DNA from: Lucifugimonas sp038150225
GTDB lineage: Bacteria > Chloroflexota > Dehalococcoidia > Lucifugimonadales > Lucifugimonadaceae
Assembly: GCA_038150225.1 (NCBI GenBank)
Contig: JAYQWG010000005.1
Coordinates: 1-64,000 of the forward strand
Length of the DNA stretch: 64,000 nt
Direction of reading: 5' to 3'
The first letter of the stretch is position 1, and each line of letters starts with the position of its first letter. Made by a program: the position numbers and the translations under genes. A model generated the notes under the pieces. It saw only the letters and a program-made list of their open reading frames with translations. It made no database searches and was not told where the DNA came from. Shown here one piece after another: positions 15,054 to 24,489 of the stretch.

Positions 15054-17510
15054 TTGTTGTATGCCAACATCGCCATAGATTTTCCCGGCGAAGGCGCGCG
15101 TACGTTCACATATTCGGTGCCAGACGATATGGCACTGACCGAGGGCGATATTGTCTGGGTGCCCTTTGGTCCTGGGATTCGCCAGGGCATCGTGATGGGC
15201 TTCGACAGGCACACGGATGTCGAAGAAATCAAACCCATCTCGGCCGTAACTGCGGGCGGTCCCTTCGTTTCGAAGCACCTGTTACCAGCGGCAATCTGGA
15301 TCGCGGACTATTACCGGGCGAACCTTTTCACCACCCTTAGCTTGATGCTCCCGCCGGGTTCGTCTTCTCGCCTTCGTTCGTGGGTATCGATCGGTGAACC
15401 GCACTCTGAATTGACGAAGCGGGAGAAGCAGGTAATTGATTACGTGCGTGCGCACGAGAAGACACCGAAATCTCGTACCGCCCGTCGTCTCGGATATGGC
15501 GGGGGAGCTGTCGTTGACTCGCTGATCCGGCGAGGTGACCTGGTATCGGAGTCAGAATGGGAAAAGCCGCGAGTTTCTTCTGTTTTCACGCGTCGCTACC
15601 GATCAGGCAAGAAACACGAGCAACTTGATCGAATAAAGAATGAACAGAAGAACTTGAAGAAAACCCGTCGTGTTGATTTGGTCGAATGGGCTTCTAACGG
15701 CGGAGTTGCGACTACCAAAAACCAGTTGAACGATCAATTTGGGCAAGCTGCCAGTAAGTGGGCGTTGGATGCTGGAGTGATTGTCGAAGAGCAAATTCGG
15801 AAAGACCGTGACCCTCTCGCAAGTTATGTATTCCAGCAGGCATTTGCCCACGATCCAACCCCTGCTCAGAAGTCGGCAATCGATGAAATTGTCACCCAGG
15901 TGCTCGCTGCGGTTCCCGCGGAAACCCCCGTTGACCGGCGTTTTCTGCTGCACGGAGTCACCGGATCGGGAAAAACGGAGGTTTACCTTCAAGCCATCGA
16001 GGCCTGTTTAGCCGCGGGTAAGCAAGCCCTATTCCTGGTACCAGAGATAGCTCTGACACCTCAAACGATTACACGAATAGCTTCGAGATTTCCTGGAAAA
16101 ATCGGGGTGTTGCATTCCGGTCTCTCTATTGGTCAGAGATACGACCAGTGGTGGAGAATCAAGAACGGTGAACTGCCAATTGTTCTCGGCTCACGAGGGG
16201 CAATTTTCGCCCCCCTGAAGGACCTCGGACTGATCGTCATCGACGAAGAGCACGAATGGACCTACAAGCAAGGTGACCAATCTCCCAGGTATCACGCCAG
16301 ATCCGTGGCGGAGTTCCTATCCCAAAGTACCGGGGCACCATTGGTCGTTGGCAGTGCCACACCAGATATCGAAACGTATCGGGCATCGGAAAGTGATAGG
16401 TATCGAAGACTATCGTTGCCTGATCGAGTTAGAGAACCAAACGGTGCCTCACCTCAGACTGCCCTCGCCAAAGTCGAGATTGTCGACATGCGTAACGAAC
16501 TCGACGACGGGCACTTCGAGATGTTGAGCCGTTCCCTCATTGATGCGATGGCGCAAACGATCGAGCGCGGTCTGAAAACCATTCTGTTCATCAACCGACG
16601 CGGCAGTGCGTCGTTCGTTCAATGTCGTCAGTGTGGTGTGGTGCGGCACTGTAAGCGGTGTGACTCTGCGCTCACGTTCCATCGGGCATCACCAGGTGGG
16701 AAAAGGAAAGACGGGCGTCTTGTTTGTCACTACTGTAGCTACTCGGTAAAGGCTGGCTCCAATTGCCCAGCGTGTGGTGGCTCCCAAATGACTCGATCCG
16801 CTCCGGGGACAGAGATGGCGGTGAAAACTGTAGAGCAATATTTTCCTGGCGTTGAAGTTCTTCGTTGGGACTCAGACTCAGCAAAGAGTGCGCTCGACCA
16901 TCAGCGAATCATGGATCAGTTTTCAAAAAGTGATGCCTCGGTGCTAGTGGGGACTCAAATGGTCGCAAAGGGATTGGACATTCCGAGTGTCACATTGGTT
17001 GGCGTACTCTCCGCTGATACAGGATTGGCGGTGCCAGATTTCCGAGCTCACGAGCGCGCATTTCAAATATTGACTCAGGTCGTAGGCCGAAGCGGTCGAG
17101 GACAAACTGATGGCAGGGCAATAGTTCAAACGTTCAACCCGGACCACTACGCGATTCAGGCGGCAGCGGATCAGGATTACCAGTACTTCTACGAAACCGA
17201 ACTTCGAATGCGTGCTGATCAGGCAAACCCGCCGTTTACGCGAATCGTCAAATTGACGCACGCTGCTAATGATTACGATCGAGCCAAGGTTGAAGCCGAT
17301 CGACTTTTCCGTGAATTAGAAGAAGTGAGAGAAAATCACGGGGAGACTTCGACGGAGATTATTGGTCCGAGTCCCGGGTATCCCCTTCGAATCCGAAACC
17401 TGTACCGTTGGCAAATACTATTAAAAGGTTCACGACCAGAGGCACTGCTTGATCTCGTGTCCCCAGGAAACATCTGGTCAATTGATGTAGACCCGATCAA
17501 CATTAGTTAG
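15054..17510 (+). CDS. priA: Primosomal protein N' (replication restart helicase)
   Basis: 3'-5' helicase that reloads the replisome on stalled forks. 818 residues. An N-terminal 3'-DNA-binding domain begins YANIAIDFPGEGARTFTY. Walker A GVTGSGKTEVYLQ and DEEH box follow. The zinc-binding insert has eight Cys in the order CRQC, CKRC, CHYC, CPAC. Helicase motifs V and VI (GTQMVAKGLDIPSVTLVGV, QVVGRSGRG) are present. Start TTG 15054, with GGAG 9 nt before it; a second TTG follows directly. Confidence 0.95.
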   Translation: MLYANIAIDFPGEGARTFTYSVPDDMALTEGDIVWVPFGPGIRQGIVMGFDRHTDVEEIKPISAVTAGGPFVSKHLLPAAIWIADYYRANLFTTLSLMLPPGSSSRLRSWVSIGEPHSELTKREKQVIDYVRAHEKTPKSRTARRLGYGGGAVVDSLIRRGDLVSESEWEKPRVSSVFTRRYRSGKKHEQLDRIKNEQKNLKKTRRVDLVEWASNGGVATTKNQLNDQFGQAASKWALDAGVIVEEQIRKDRDPLASYVFQQAFAHDPTPAQKSAIDEIVTQVLAAVPAETPVDRRFLLHGVTGSGKTEVYLQAIEACLAAGKQALFLVPEIALTPQTITRIASRFPGKIGVLHSGLSIGQRYDQWWRIKNGELPIVLGSRGAIFAPLKDLGLIVIDEEHEWTYKQGDQSPRYHARSVAEFLSQSTGAPLVVGSATPDIETYRASESDRYRRLSLPDRVREPNGASPQTALAKVEIVDMRNELDDGHFEMLSRSLIDAMAQTIERGLKTILFINRRGSASFVQCRQCGVVRHCKRCDSALTFHRASPGGKRKDGRLVCHYCSYSVKAGSNCPACGGSQMTRSAPGTEMAVKTVEQYFPGVEVLRWDSDSAKSALDHQRIMDQFSKSDASVLVGTQMVAKGLDIPSVTLVGVLSADTGLAVPDFRAHERAFQILTQVVGRSGRGQTDGRAIVQTFNPDHYAIQAAADQDYQYFYETELRMRADQANPPFTRIVKLTHAANDYDRAKVEADRLFRELEEVRENHGETSTEIIGPSPGYPLRIRNLYRWQILLKGSRPEALLDLVSPGNIWSIDVDPINIS

Positions 17511-17546
17511 TAATCATCGAACACCAATAGAAAACCGGAACGAACG

Positions 17547-18275
17547 TTGGCAATTCGGCGAATAAGAGTATTTCCAGATCCGATCCTCAGGAAGAAAGCG
17601 CGCGTAGTTAAGAGGATCGAGCCGAAAATCATCGAACTGGCAAACGACATGGTTGAAACCATGGATGCCGCTGGTGGAGTTGGCCTGGCTGCCAACCAAG
17701 TTGGCGCTTTACATCGCGTGGTGACGCTCCACATGCCCGGTGATGAAGACGCAATGATTCTGATAAATCCAGAGATTCGCGGCACCGAGGGTGAGCGTGA
17801 AGTAATTGAGGGTTGCCTTTCGTTCCCTGGGTACGAGGGAATGGTCAAACGGTCTGTGACCGTAAAAGCGCGATGGCTCGACGAGAACGGCTCGAAGATG
17901 AAGGTGACTGCCGAAGAACTGTTCGCGCAGGCAATAGAGCACGAAGTGGATCACATCAACGGAATCCTGTACACGGATCATCTGCTCGCACATGAAAAAC
18001 TCGCGGCAGCTGGTACGCACATTGAAGAAGGCGAACCGCACAACCACGATGTTGAAGTAGAAGTTCACGCCGATCACAGTGATGAGGGTGATGAACCTGA
18101 TGAGACTGATATCGAGGTTGTTCACACAACACTGAAATTCAGTGAGTTGTACTCAGATTCGTCGCTAGCTCAAATGCAGTACGACCTTCGGCAGGCCGGA
18201 TTGGTCGTGGATGAAGATGACAGGGTCGTGTCGGATGATCCCCACACCGACGGTGGGAAGATTCTGGATTACTAA
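17547..18275 (+). CDS. def: Peptide deformylase with acidic, His-rich C-terminal extension
   Basis: Removes the formyl group from new proteins. Motif 1 is GVGLAANQVG (normally GLAAPQ), motif 2 EGCLSFPG with the metal Cys, and motif 3 HEVDHINGILYTD with both metal His and the catalytic Glu. All key residues are intact. The catalytic domain ends near residue 155. Some 85 further residues follow, first rich in His, Glu and Asp (HNHDVEVEVHADHSDEGDEP), then a KFSELYSDSSLAQMQYDLRQ segment that may be a helix. Such a tail is not part of ordinary deformylases and might bind metal or the ribosome. Start TTG 17547. Confidence 0.93.
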   Translation: MAIRRIRVFPDPILRKKARVVKRIEPKIIELANDMVETMDAAGGVGLAANQVGALHRVVTLHMPGDEDAMILINPEIRGTEGEREVIEGCLSFPGYEGMVKRSVTVKARWLDENGSKMKVTAEELFAQAIEHEVDHINGILYTDHLLAHEKLAAAGTHIEEGEPHNHDVEVEVHADHSDEGDEPDETDIEVVHTTLKFSELYSDSSLAQMQYDLRQAGLVVDEDDRVVSDDPHTDGGKILDY

Positions 18276-18318
18276 CTCATTCCCCATCTTTTTCGTGATT
18301 TCAGGCTGATGAATCCCA

Positions 18319-18347
18319 ACTGTTTTCGCACTTGCGAGTGCTATACT
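18319..18347 (+). promoter_or_regulatory. Predicted extended -10 promoter before secD
   Basis: TGC-TATACT (18339-18347) is an extended -10 element. No good -35 is present, which extended -10 promoters can do without. Transcription would begin near 18354, 166 nt before secD. Confidence 0.4.
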
Positions 18348-18353
18348 TCTCGC

Positions 18354-18460
18354 TGGTCTGATTCAGTTCAATGTTTTTGACCAAATTGAATATTGAATTG
18401 AGTTTCCTGGTAGAACATGCTGCCAGGCAACTGTAGCCCCGAAACATTTCGGGGTTTTCT
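18354..18460 (+). ncRNA. Structured leader or small RNA before secDF
   Basis: From the predicted start point to a terminator-like hairpin are about 105 nt with three nested or tandem helices. These are attcagttcaat with attgaattgagt (GU pairs), cctgg/ccagg at 18406-18427, and gccccgaaa/ttcgggg followed by TTTT at 18437-18460. Promoter plus folds plus terminator suggests either a free small RNA or an attenuator controlling secD-secF. No Rfam family is recognised. Confidence 0.35.
18437..18460 (+). terminator. Terminator-like hairpin before secD
   Basis: A stem ccccgaaa/tttcgggg with a tiny loop, followed by TTTTCTATT. It may end transcription of def, or work as an attenuator of secDF, since it lies downstream of the predicted promoter. 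Confidence 0.65.
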
Positions 18461-18519
18461 ATTACATAAGTTGAAACTCGCGTCGCTTTCGCGGCGCGTT
18501 TCGCGTAAGAGTCTGGGTA

Positions 18520-20538
18520 TTGAGTAGATACAGAGGACTGATCCTCGTAGCAGCTTTTCTCGTCATCTCGGTGGTTGTATTGGCAATCACCCAGATTAGC
18601 GTCGGTGGATTCGAGCGAGGCGGGGATAGCCCTCTTGGCCTAACGCTCGGTCTCGACCTCGAAGGTGGTACACACCTCGTATACAAGGTGATCCCCGAAG
18701 ACGGACGTGAACCAACCAACGAGGACATGGAAGGTGTTCGCAACATCATCGACCGTCGTGTAAATGAGTTCGGTGTAAGCGAGGCGAGCGTCCAGCTACT
18801 CGGTGGAAGTATCGACGCTGTTCCAGATCGAATCCTTGTTCAGATCCCGGGTCAAAAGGGAGCGAACATCACCGTCAACTTCGGTGCCGACTCAGTAGCT
18901 CCTGAGCAACTCGAAGCTTTCTTTAATGAAGAACTCGGTCGACCTGACGCTGAGGTGACTCAAAACGAAGATCTTTCACTGACCGTTCGTCTTGATGAAA
19001 TCAAAGGTGAAGTCCGAGACGAATCCGGAAATGTAATCACTCCGTCGGAAGCTGATGGATGGAGAGAGGCTGCAATTGCTCACTTCCCTGTATCCCTCCA
19101 AGTCGGGTTTATACTACCCAACGTTGAACCTCTGGTAATTGGAGACGACACCGCCGTTGACCCAGAGCCAGTGGAACCGGAAGAAACCCTCCCAACACTT
19201 GCCGAAGTAGAAGCAGCTTTTGCATCGATCGGAAGATCTGACGCTGTGGTTGAGGCTGTTGAAGGTGCTGAAGGCTTATTTGCAGCAACACTGTTCGGTC
19301 TTGATACAGAGAGGACCGACGCAGACGGCAACCCTGTACGAGCAGAAGATCAGCAATTGATCGATGCACTCCGAGAGCTGGGCACGATTCAGTTCACTTC
19401 TAGTCAGGGAACTCTCACACAGTGGACTGTCGGCGGAGGAATTCAGGAAGCGAAAGCTCTTATTGGTAAGACTGCTCAGCTCGAATTCCGATATCGAGAG
19501 TGTGGAGATCTACTTCCCGCCTCAGAAGATATTCCTTGGCCACCAGACGGACTCTCCCTCGAAGAGTGGGCGTTCGAACGATGTAACAACCCTAAGTACT
19601 ACACCGAGTCAGCTACAGAGATCGATGGAGCTGACCTGACCGATGCGTTCCCATCCGTATCCAGCGGTGGTATTTCACGTCCGATCGTTTCAATCCAATT
19701 CAACGATGATGGTGCAGATGCATTTTTCAACGTTACTGACCGAGTTTCTCGACAGGACGACCGGTTAGCTATTTACCTTGACGGCGAAGAGCTTGTAGCT
19801 CCTAGCGTGTCGCAAGGTGGAATTAGTGGTGGTCAAGCGATAATCGAAGGTGGAAGCTTTACTGCAGAGAGCGTTCGGACAATTGCTATCCAGCTCCGAT
19901 CTGGTGCGCTGCCAGTTGGTCTTGAATTAATCCAGGAACGAAACGTTGATGCGGTACTTGGTGAAGAGTCACTCCGCCGTAGCTTGATCGCTGGTGGTGT
20001 CGGCCTCGTACTTCTCCTATTGTTCATGATTGCCTACTACAAGGTTCCTGGATTCGTTGCTGCGATGGCCCTCGTTGCCTACACGGTAATGCTCCTCGCC
20101 ATATTCAAGATGATTCCGGTGACCTTGACGCTTTCAGGTGCTGCAGCGGTGATCCTATCCCTAGGTTTTGCTGTTGACGCAAACGTACTGATTGCCGAAA
20201 GAACGAAGGAAGAATTACGCGCCGGTCGAACGTTATTTAGCGCTATCACCGCTGGATTTGATCGTGCCTGGCCATCTATAAGAGATGGAAACGTTTCCAC
20301 GATCATCGTCGCGATTGTTCTGTTCTGGTTCGGAGACAGGTTCAGTACCAGCGTAATGCAAGGATTTGCACTGACGCTGGCAATTGGTGTGCTGTTGAGC
20401 ATGTTTACTGCCTTCTTTGCAAGCCGATTGCTTCTCCGAGTTATGGCTTCAACCGGCCTGGGTAACAACTCTGACCTGTTCGTACCAGTGCGTGATCAAA
20501 AACAGAATTCAGATGTAGAAGCTGGAGGTATCTCGTAA
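18520..20538 (+). CDS. secD: Protein translocase subunit SecD
   Basis: RND-type membrane protein that uses proton motive force to help the SecYEG channel complete export. 672 residues. N-terminal membrane helix (residues 5-25), motif LGLDLEGGTHLVYKV, a large periplasmic P1 region, then five helices from about residue 485 with the signature GFAVDANVLIAERTKEELR. P1 contains an acidic Pro/Glu stretch around residues 205-225 (DPEPVEPEETLPTLAEVEAAF). Start TTG 18520. The stop overlaps secF as TAATG. yajC is not adjacent. Confidence 0.95.
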   Translation: MSRYRGLILVAAFLVISVVVLAITQISVGGFERGGDSPLGLTLGLDLEGGTHLVYKVIPEDGREPTNEDMEGVRNIIDRRVNEFGVSEASVQLLGGSIDAVPDRILVQIPGQKGANITVNFGADSVAPEQLEAFFNEELGRPDAEVTQNEDLSLTVRLDEIKGEVRDESGNVITPSEADGWREAAIAHFPVSLQVGFILPNVEPLVIGDDTAVDPEPVEPEETLPTLAEVEAAFASIGRSDAVVEAVEGAEGLFAATLFGLDTERTDADGNPVRAEDQQLIDALRELGTIQFTSSQGTLTQWTVGGGIQEAKALIGKTAQLEFRYRECGDLLPASEDIPWPPDGLSLEEWAFERCNNPKYYTESATEIDGADLTDAFPSVSSGGISRPIVSIQFNDDGADAFFNVTDRVSRQDDRLAIYLDGEELVAPSVSQGGISGGQAIIEGGSFTAESVRTIAIQLRSGALPVGLELIQERNVDAVLGEESLRRSLIAGGVGLVLLLLFMIAYYKVPGFVAAMALVAYTVMLLAIFKMIPVTLTLSGAAAVILSLGFAVDANVLIAERTKEELRAGRTLFSAITAGFDRAWPSIRDGNVSTIIVAIVLFWFGDRFSTSVMQGFALTLAIGVLLSMFTAFFASRLLLRVMASTGLGNNSDLFVPVRDQKQNSDVEAGGIS

Positions 20539-21446
20539 TGGATATCGTCGGAAAACGCCGAATATTCCTTAGCCTCTCAGCAATCCTCGTCGCGATTTCG
20601 ATCGTGGTCCTGGTCTCACCGGGACTGAACCTGGGAATTGATTTCACCTCCGGAACGACGATCACGTACCAGTTCGAGAATGGTGATCCTGGTACTGCGG
20701 CTGTTACTGACGCCCTGATTGATTCTGGACACCCAGAAGCAGTCGTTCAGGCAATCGGATCTGATCAATACTTCGTCCGAACAGACGATTTAGGCGCTTC
20801 AGGCCTCGATGATGTGAACTCGGAAATCGCCAAGTTGGATGCAAGTCCTGCGATCGTACTCGATACATCAACGGTTGGTGCTTCTGTTGCTGAAGACACG
20901 GTTCGAAACGCAATCACTGCAGTCGTGGTAGCTGCGATTTTCGTGATGGCATACATCATGTACGCCTTCCGATCCGTCCCGAACTCCTACAAGTACGCTT
21001 TCGCAGCGGTTGTTGCACTGGCGCATGACGTTCTTATTACACTCGGAATATTCACTGTCCTCGGCATTGCAATCAACGCCGAGGTGAATGCCATCTTTAT
21101 CGTCGGTATCTTGACGGTGATCGGTTACTCAGTGAACGACACGATTGTGATCTTCGATCGAATTCGTGAGAACGTGACCCTCGCTCCTGCGAGAGATTTC
21201 CGGTCTACCGTGAAAATCTCGATCAACGAGTCGATCACCCGATCTCTGGGAACCAGTATCACTACACTTACTGTGATCCTGGCAATGCTGCTCTTTGGTG
21301 GAGCATCGTTACGAGACTTCCTGATCGTCCTGCTCACCGGAGTAGTTGTTGGGACCTACAGCTCGGTGTTCATCGCAGCACAGGTTTTGGTTCTCTGGGA
21401 TTCACGGGCGCTCCTTCCATGGCGTAAGGCAAGCGCCGCCGCTTAG
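20538..21446 (+). CDS. secF: Protein translocase subunit SecF
   Basis: Partner of SecD. 302 residues with six predicted membrane helices. Signatures NLGIDFTSGTTITYQF at about 33-48 and LTVIGYSVNDTIVIFDRIRENV in the fourth-fifth helix region, with the conserved Asp. Coupled to secD by a one-base overlap. Confidence 0.95.
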   Translation: MDIVGKRRIFLSLSAILVAISIVVLVSPGLNLGIDFTSGTTITYQFENGDPGTAAVTDALIDSGHPEAVVQAIGSDQYFVRTDDLGASGLDDVNSEIAKLDASPAIVLDTSTVGASVAEDTVRNAITAVVVAAIFVMAYIMYAFRSVPNSYKYAFAAVVALAHDVLITLGIFTVLGIAINAEVNAIFIVGILTVIGYSVNDTIVIFDRIRENVTLAPARDFRSTVKISINESITRSLGTSITTLTVILAMLLFGGASLRDFLIVLLTGVVVGTYSSVFIAAQVLVLWDSRALLPWRKASAAA

Positions 21447-21483
21447 AACTGATCGCCACCTTCTAATTCAACTATTGGACTAG

Positions 21484-21504
21484 CATGCGTCATCCAGACG
21501 CATG
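21484..21504 (+). terminator. Hairpin after secF
   Basis: A perfect 8-bp stem (catgcgtc/gacgcatg) with a 5-nt loop in the secF-nfo gap. There is no T-run, so termination is uncertain. Confidence 0.3.
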
Positions 21505-21543
21505 TAAAGTCGCGTCCGAAACTCACAACAGGAGCAATTGCGA

Positions 21544-22395
21544 ATGCTTATTGGGGCACACGTATCCGCGTCAGGCGGAGTCGACAAAGCGGTATCGAGG
21601 GCTGAAGAAATCGGTGCCGAGTGCTTCCAGGTGTTTGCCTCTTCTCCGAGGATGTGGTCGGCCAAGCCGATTAAAGATGAGATCGTTGAGAAGTACAAAG
21701 CCGAAATGGCGCGGTCAGGTATGGGACCGACTGCGCTCCACGGCAAATATCTCGTAGCTCTCGGATCACCCGATCCTGAACTTGTTGCAAAATCCAAAAC
21801 AGCGCTCCAGGCCGATGTCGCTTCTGCAAACACTCTCGGTGCCCTTGGTGTGATATTTCACCCAGCGAGCCACAGGGGGCAAGGCTTCGAGGCGATCATC
21901 GATCAGTTCGCCACTAGTGTTCAGTCGATTCTTGAAGCCGAACCTGGCGATTCACTCCTAATGCTCGAAACCAGCGCCGGGGCAGGGGACCACATTGGAT
22001 CATCGTTTGAAGAAATTGGGGCTCTGATCAAAGCGATTGACCACCCTCGTGTAGCCGTGTGCTTGGACACACAGCACGTTTGGGCAGCTGGATATGACAT
22101 TGCTCACAAAGACACGTTAGATGACGTGATTGATCAATTCGACAAGCTCATTGGACTTGATCTCCTGAAGTCGGTTCACGCGAACGACTCGATGCGAGAA
22201 ATTGGATCTTCTGTCGACCGCCACGACAACATTGGCGACGGTCACATAGGCAGTGACGGCTTTGCAGCGATCATGTCGCACCCGGGATTTTCTGACGTGC
22301 CGTTCTATCTTGAGGTTCCAGGTACAGGAAAGAGCGGTCCTGACCGTCCAAACGTCGACGCGCTTAAGCGAATTCGATCCGCCGTTTCAAGCTAA
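21544..22395 (+). CDS. nfo: Endonuclease IV (AP endonuclease)
   Basis: Zinc-dependent 5' AP endonuclease of base-excision repair. TIM barrel of 283 residues from ATG 21544, which has GGAG 9 nt upstream; a TTG two codons earlier is less well spaced. Metal and family motifs: GAHVSASGGVDKAV, FHPASH, LETSAGAG, VCLDTQH, HANDS, DRHDNIGDGHIG and FYLEVPG. The stop overlaps the next gene (TAATG). Confidence 0.95.
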   Translation: MLIGAHVSASGGVDKAVSRAEEIGAECFQVFASSPRMWSAKPIKDEIVEKYKAEMARSGMGPTALHGKYLVALGSPDPELVAKSKTALQADVASANTLGALGVIFHPASHRGQGFEAIIDQFATSVQSILEAEPGDSLLMLETSAGAGDHIGSSFEEIGALIKAIDHPRVAVCLDTQHVWAAGYDIAHKDTLDDVIDQFDKLIGLDLLKSVHANDSMREIGSSVDRHDNIGDGHIGSDGFAAIMSHPGFSDVPFYLEVPGTGKSGPDRPNVDALKRIRSAVSS

Positions 22396-22772
22396 TGCCT
22401 TACCGGGTTTCTCGGACGGAATTCGAGGACATGGTCCGAGCTGGTATCGAGAAAGTCCCGGCTGAGTTTCTCGACCGAATGACGAACCTCTCGATTCTCG
22501 TCCAACAAGAGCCTACTCGTTCTCAACTTTCGGAAAATGGTCTGTCATCGAATGAGTTGTTATTCGGACTTTACGAGGGCGTACCACTGACTGGGCGTGG
22601 TCAGTACGTTCCCCCGCTTCCGGACGTCATTACGATATTTCAGAAGCCGAATGAGCAGGTCGTCGACAACGGGAATGCTCTTGCTGAGCAGGTAGAAACG
22701 ACCGTGTTGCATGAAGTCGCACACTACTTTGGATTCTCAGATGAAGAACTTCATGAGCTAGGACTTGGATAG
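22395..22772 (+). CDS. Minimal zincin metallopeptidase (possibly acetyltransferase-linked family)
   Basis: 125-residue protein of the zincin-like DUF1025 group. HEVAHYFGFSDEEL near the C-terminus carries the HEXXH zinc motif, followed by Asp/Glu ligands. The pattern ERVPAEF-like start, LFGLYEGVPLTGRG and VITIFQKPNE are standard for the family. Substrate unknown. It is coupled on both sides, to nfo and to the next gene by one-base overlaps, so the three are cotranslated. Confidence 0.85.
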   Translation: MPYRVSRTEFEDMVRAGIEKVPAEFLDRMTNLSILVQQEPTRSQLSENGLSSNELLFGLYEGVPLTGRGQYVPPLPDVITIFQKPNEQVVDNGNALAEQVETTVLHEVAHYFGFSDEELHELGLG

Positions 22773-24160
22773 TGGTCAAAATCTTGCTTGTCGCTTTCGA
22801 CGGCTTACAACCGTTACAAATCCGATCCGAGACAATGCCGAACGTGACGAAGCTTGCTGATCGCGGTGTAAGGTTTAGTCACAATCACGCCGTGTTCCCG
22901 ACGGTGACGCGTGCAAACTCAGCCACGGTTGTCACCGGGGTCTACCCGGGCAAGCACGGTCTCACCGCTAACAAATCGGTTATGCGTGACTACAAGGACA
23001 GGTATGTGGTCGATGCACTTTATCCCGAATTAGGACAAATAAATGACAGCGTAGACACCGGACTGCTGTTTGTACCTACTCTGGGTGAACGGTTGGGGGA
23101 GATGGGCTTGAAGTGGGTGTCGGTAGTTGGTGGCACAAGCGGAAATGCGTATGTCCACAATCCGAACGCTGAAGCGTCGGGTTCGGCGATCATTCACCCG
23201 GAATTCTCGATCCCTTCGAAACACCACGAGACTCTAGCTGAAAAATTCGGTGCCTGGCCCGAGAAGGCTTCACCGGCCCGGGAATTGGTTACTCGAACAG
23301 CCGATGTTGTAGTCGACTACACGTTGGACGAGCTTGATCCTGACGTTTTGATGGTCTGGTTCCCAGAGCCGGACACGACACAACATGCACACCCGATCGA
23401 CAGCACCGAGTCCATGGAGATGTACAGTCACGCCGATACCGAGTTCCGACGGGTGCTTGAGGCGATAACAGCTCGCGGTAGCTACCCCGATGTTTTTGTG
23501 GTGTCGGATCACGGTTATTCGACTATCGATGCTGTTGTTGATATTGATGCTGAATTGAAATCGTCTCCGTTTGTGGCACAGCACAGGGACAAGGACATCG
23601 TGTTTGCTGAAAACGGTGGTTCAGTTCTCTTTTACACCGATCAAGCACAGCTCGGTTTGCAAGTCGATCTCGCACGATGGCTCGATGCTCGATCGTGGGT
23701 TGGAGCAGTCGCGACGACTGCAAAAGACGGGTTTACTGATGTTGCCGAATTGAAGCTAGGTGGTCCGCGCCAGCCCGACGTCTGTGTTGCATTGACCAGT
23801 CGATCTACAAATGAACCGGATCCACGAGGTGCCGCTGGTGCGTCCACTGGTGGTGCAATCGGGGTAGGTTCGCACGGCGGTGGCAGTCAATCTGAACTCC
23901 ACAACACATTGATAGCGAGTGGCCCATCATTCCTCAAAGGGGTCGTTTCGGAGATTCCCAGCGGGAATATTGATATAGCACCGACGATCATGAAATTACT
24001 GGGTGGCGAAGGAGCACCCCACTACGATGGTCGAGTTCTGTCGGAAGGGCTGAAAGATTCTTCGGTCGATCCCGATACGATCGATTCAACTAGATCAAAC
24101 TCGGCGGCCATCGAAACATCTGCGACAGAAAACACTACGTACATCTGTCGATTCGGTTAA
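22772..24160 (+). CDS. Type I phosphodiesterase / nucleotide pyrophosphatase family protein
   Basis: Alkaline-phosphatase-superfamily hydrolase, 462 residues, start GTG 22772. AFDGLQP at 8-14 supplies the first metal Asp. FPTVTRANSATVVTGVYPGKHG holds the nucleophile Thr. WFPEPDTTQHAHPIDS and VVSDHGYSTID give the remaining Asp/His metal ligands, and a late GVGSHGGGSQSELHNTLIASGP carries the last His. No signal peptide, so probably cytoplasmic. The substrate (nucleotide, phosphonate or phospholipid type) cannot be told from sequence. The last 45 residues are Ser/Thr/Asp-rich. Confidence 0.85.
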   Translation: MVKILLVAFDGLQPLQIRSETMPNVTKLADRGVRFSHNHAVFPTVTRANSATVVTGVYPGKHGLTANKSVMRDYKDRYVVDALYPELGQINDSVDTGLLFVPTLGERLGEMGLKWVSVVGGTSGNAYVHNPNAEASGSAIIHPEFSIPSKHHETLAEKFGAWPEKASPARELVTRTADVVVDYTLDELDPDVLMVWFPEPDTTQHAHPIDSTESMEMYSHADTEFRRVLEAITARGSYPDVFVVSDHGYSTIDAVVDIDAELKSSPFVAQHRDKDIVFAENGGSVLFYTDQAQLGLQVDLARWLDARSWVGAVATTAKDGFTDVAELKLGGPRQPDVCVALTSRSTNEPDPRGAAGASTGGAIGVGSHGGGSQSELHNTLIASGPSFLKGVVSEIPSGNIDIAPTIMKLLGGEGAPHYDGRVLSEGLKDSSVDPDTIDSTRSNSAAIETSATENTTYICRFG

Positions 24161-24276
24161 GTACTTTCGTACTGAAGTGACAATACCGAATCTACACTGT
24201 TTGACTATCCATATAGTACCGTTCTGTGAGATGTTGATTCACTAGCCAGTAATTCGCAGGGCTAGGCGCGGGGACA

Positions 24277-24489
24277 TTGGTGACTGGTCAACCTAAAACT
24301 CAAGAACTGAAAATGCTCTCGCTCTCAGTTGATGAGCGCATCGAGATAGCGCGTCGGCTTACCAATCACGGGTTCGAGGTGCGGAACGAATCTGCCAGCA
24401 CTGAAGAGCGGTTTCTAGAGCGGATTACGAACGATCCATGGGATCTCATTTTCCTCAACGCCCGAGCGAAACTCGGTGACATGCGGTAA
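24277..24489 (+). CDS. N-terminal fragment of a hybrid sensor kinase (half of a receiver-like domain)
   Basis: 70 residues from TTG 24277 (or GTG 24280) to TAA 24487-24489. The sequence RLTNHGFEVRNESASTEE...DPWDLIFLNARAKLGD follows the first half of a response-regulator receiver fold, with Asn where the phosphorylated Asp should be. The next in-frame codons continue the fold (LLTTIEAQQPDASLFGIVEP), so the TAA cuts one domain in two. A CAA to TAA change would explain it. Either a broken gene, or a fragment with reinitiation at the TTG directly after the stop. Confidence 0.55.
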   Translation: MVTGQPKTQELKMLSLSVDERIEIARRLTNHGFEVRNESASTEERFLERITNDPWDLIFLNARAKLGDMR

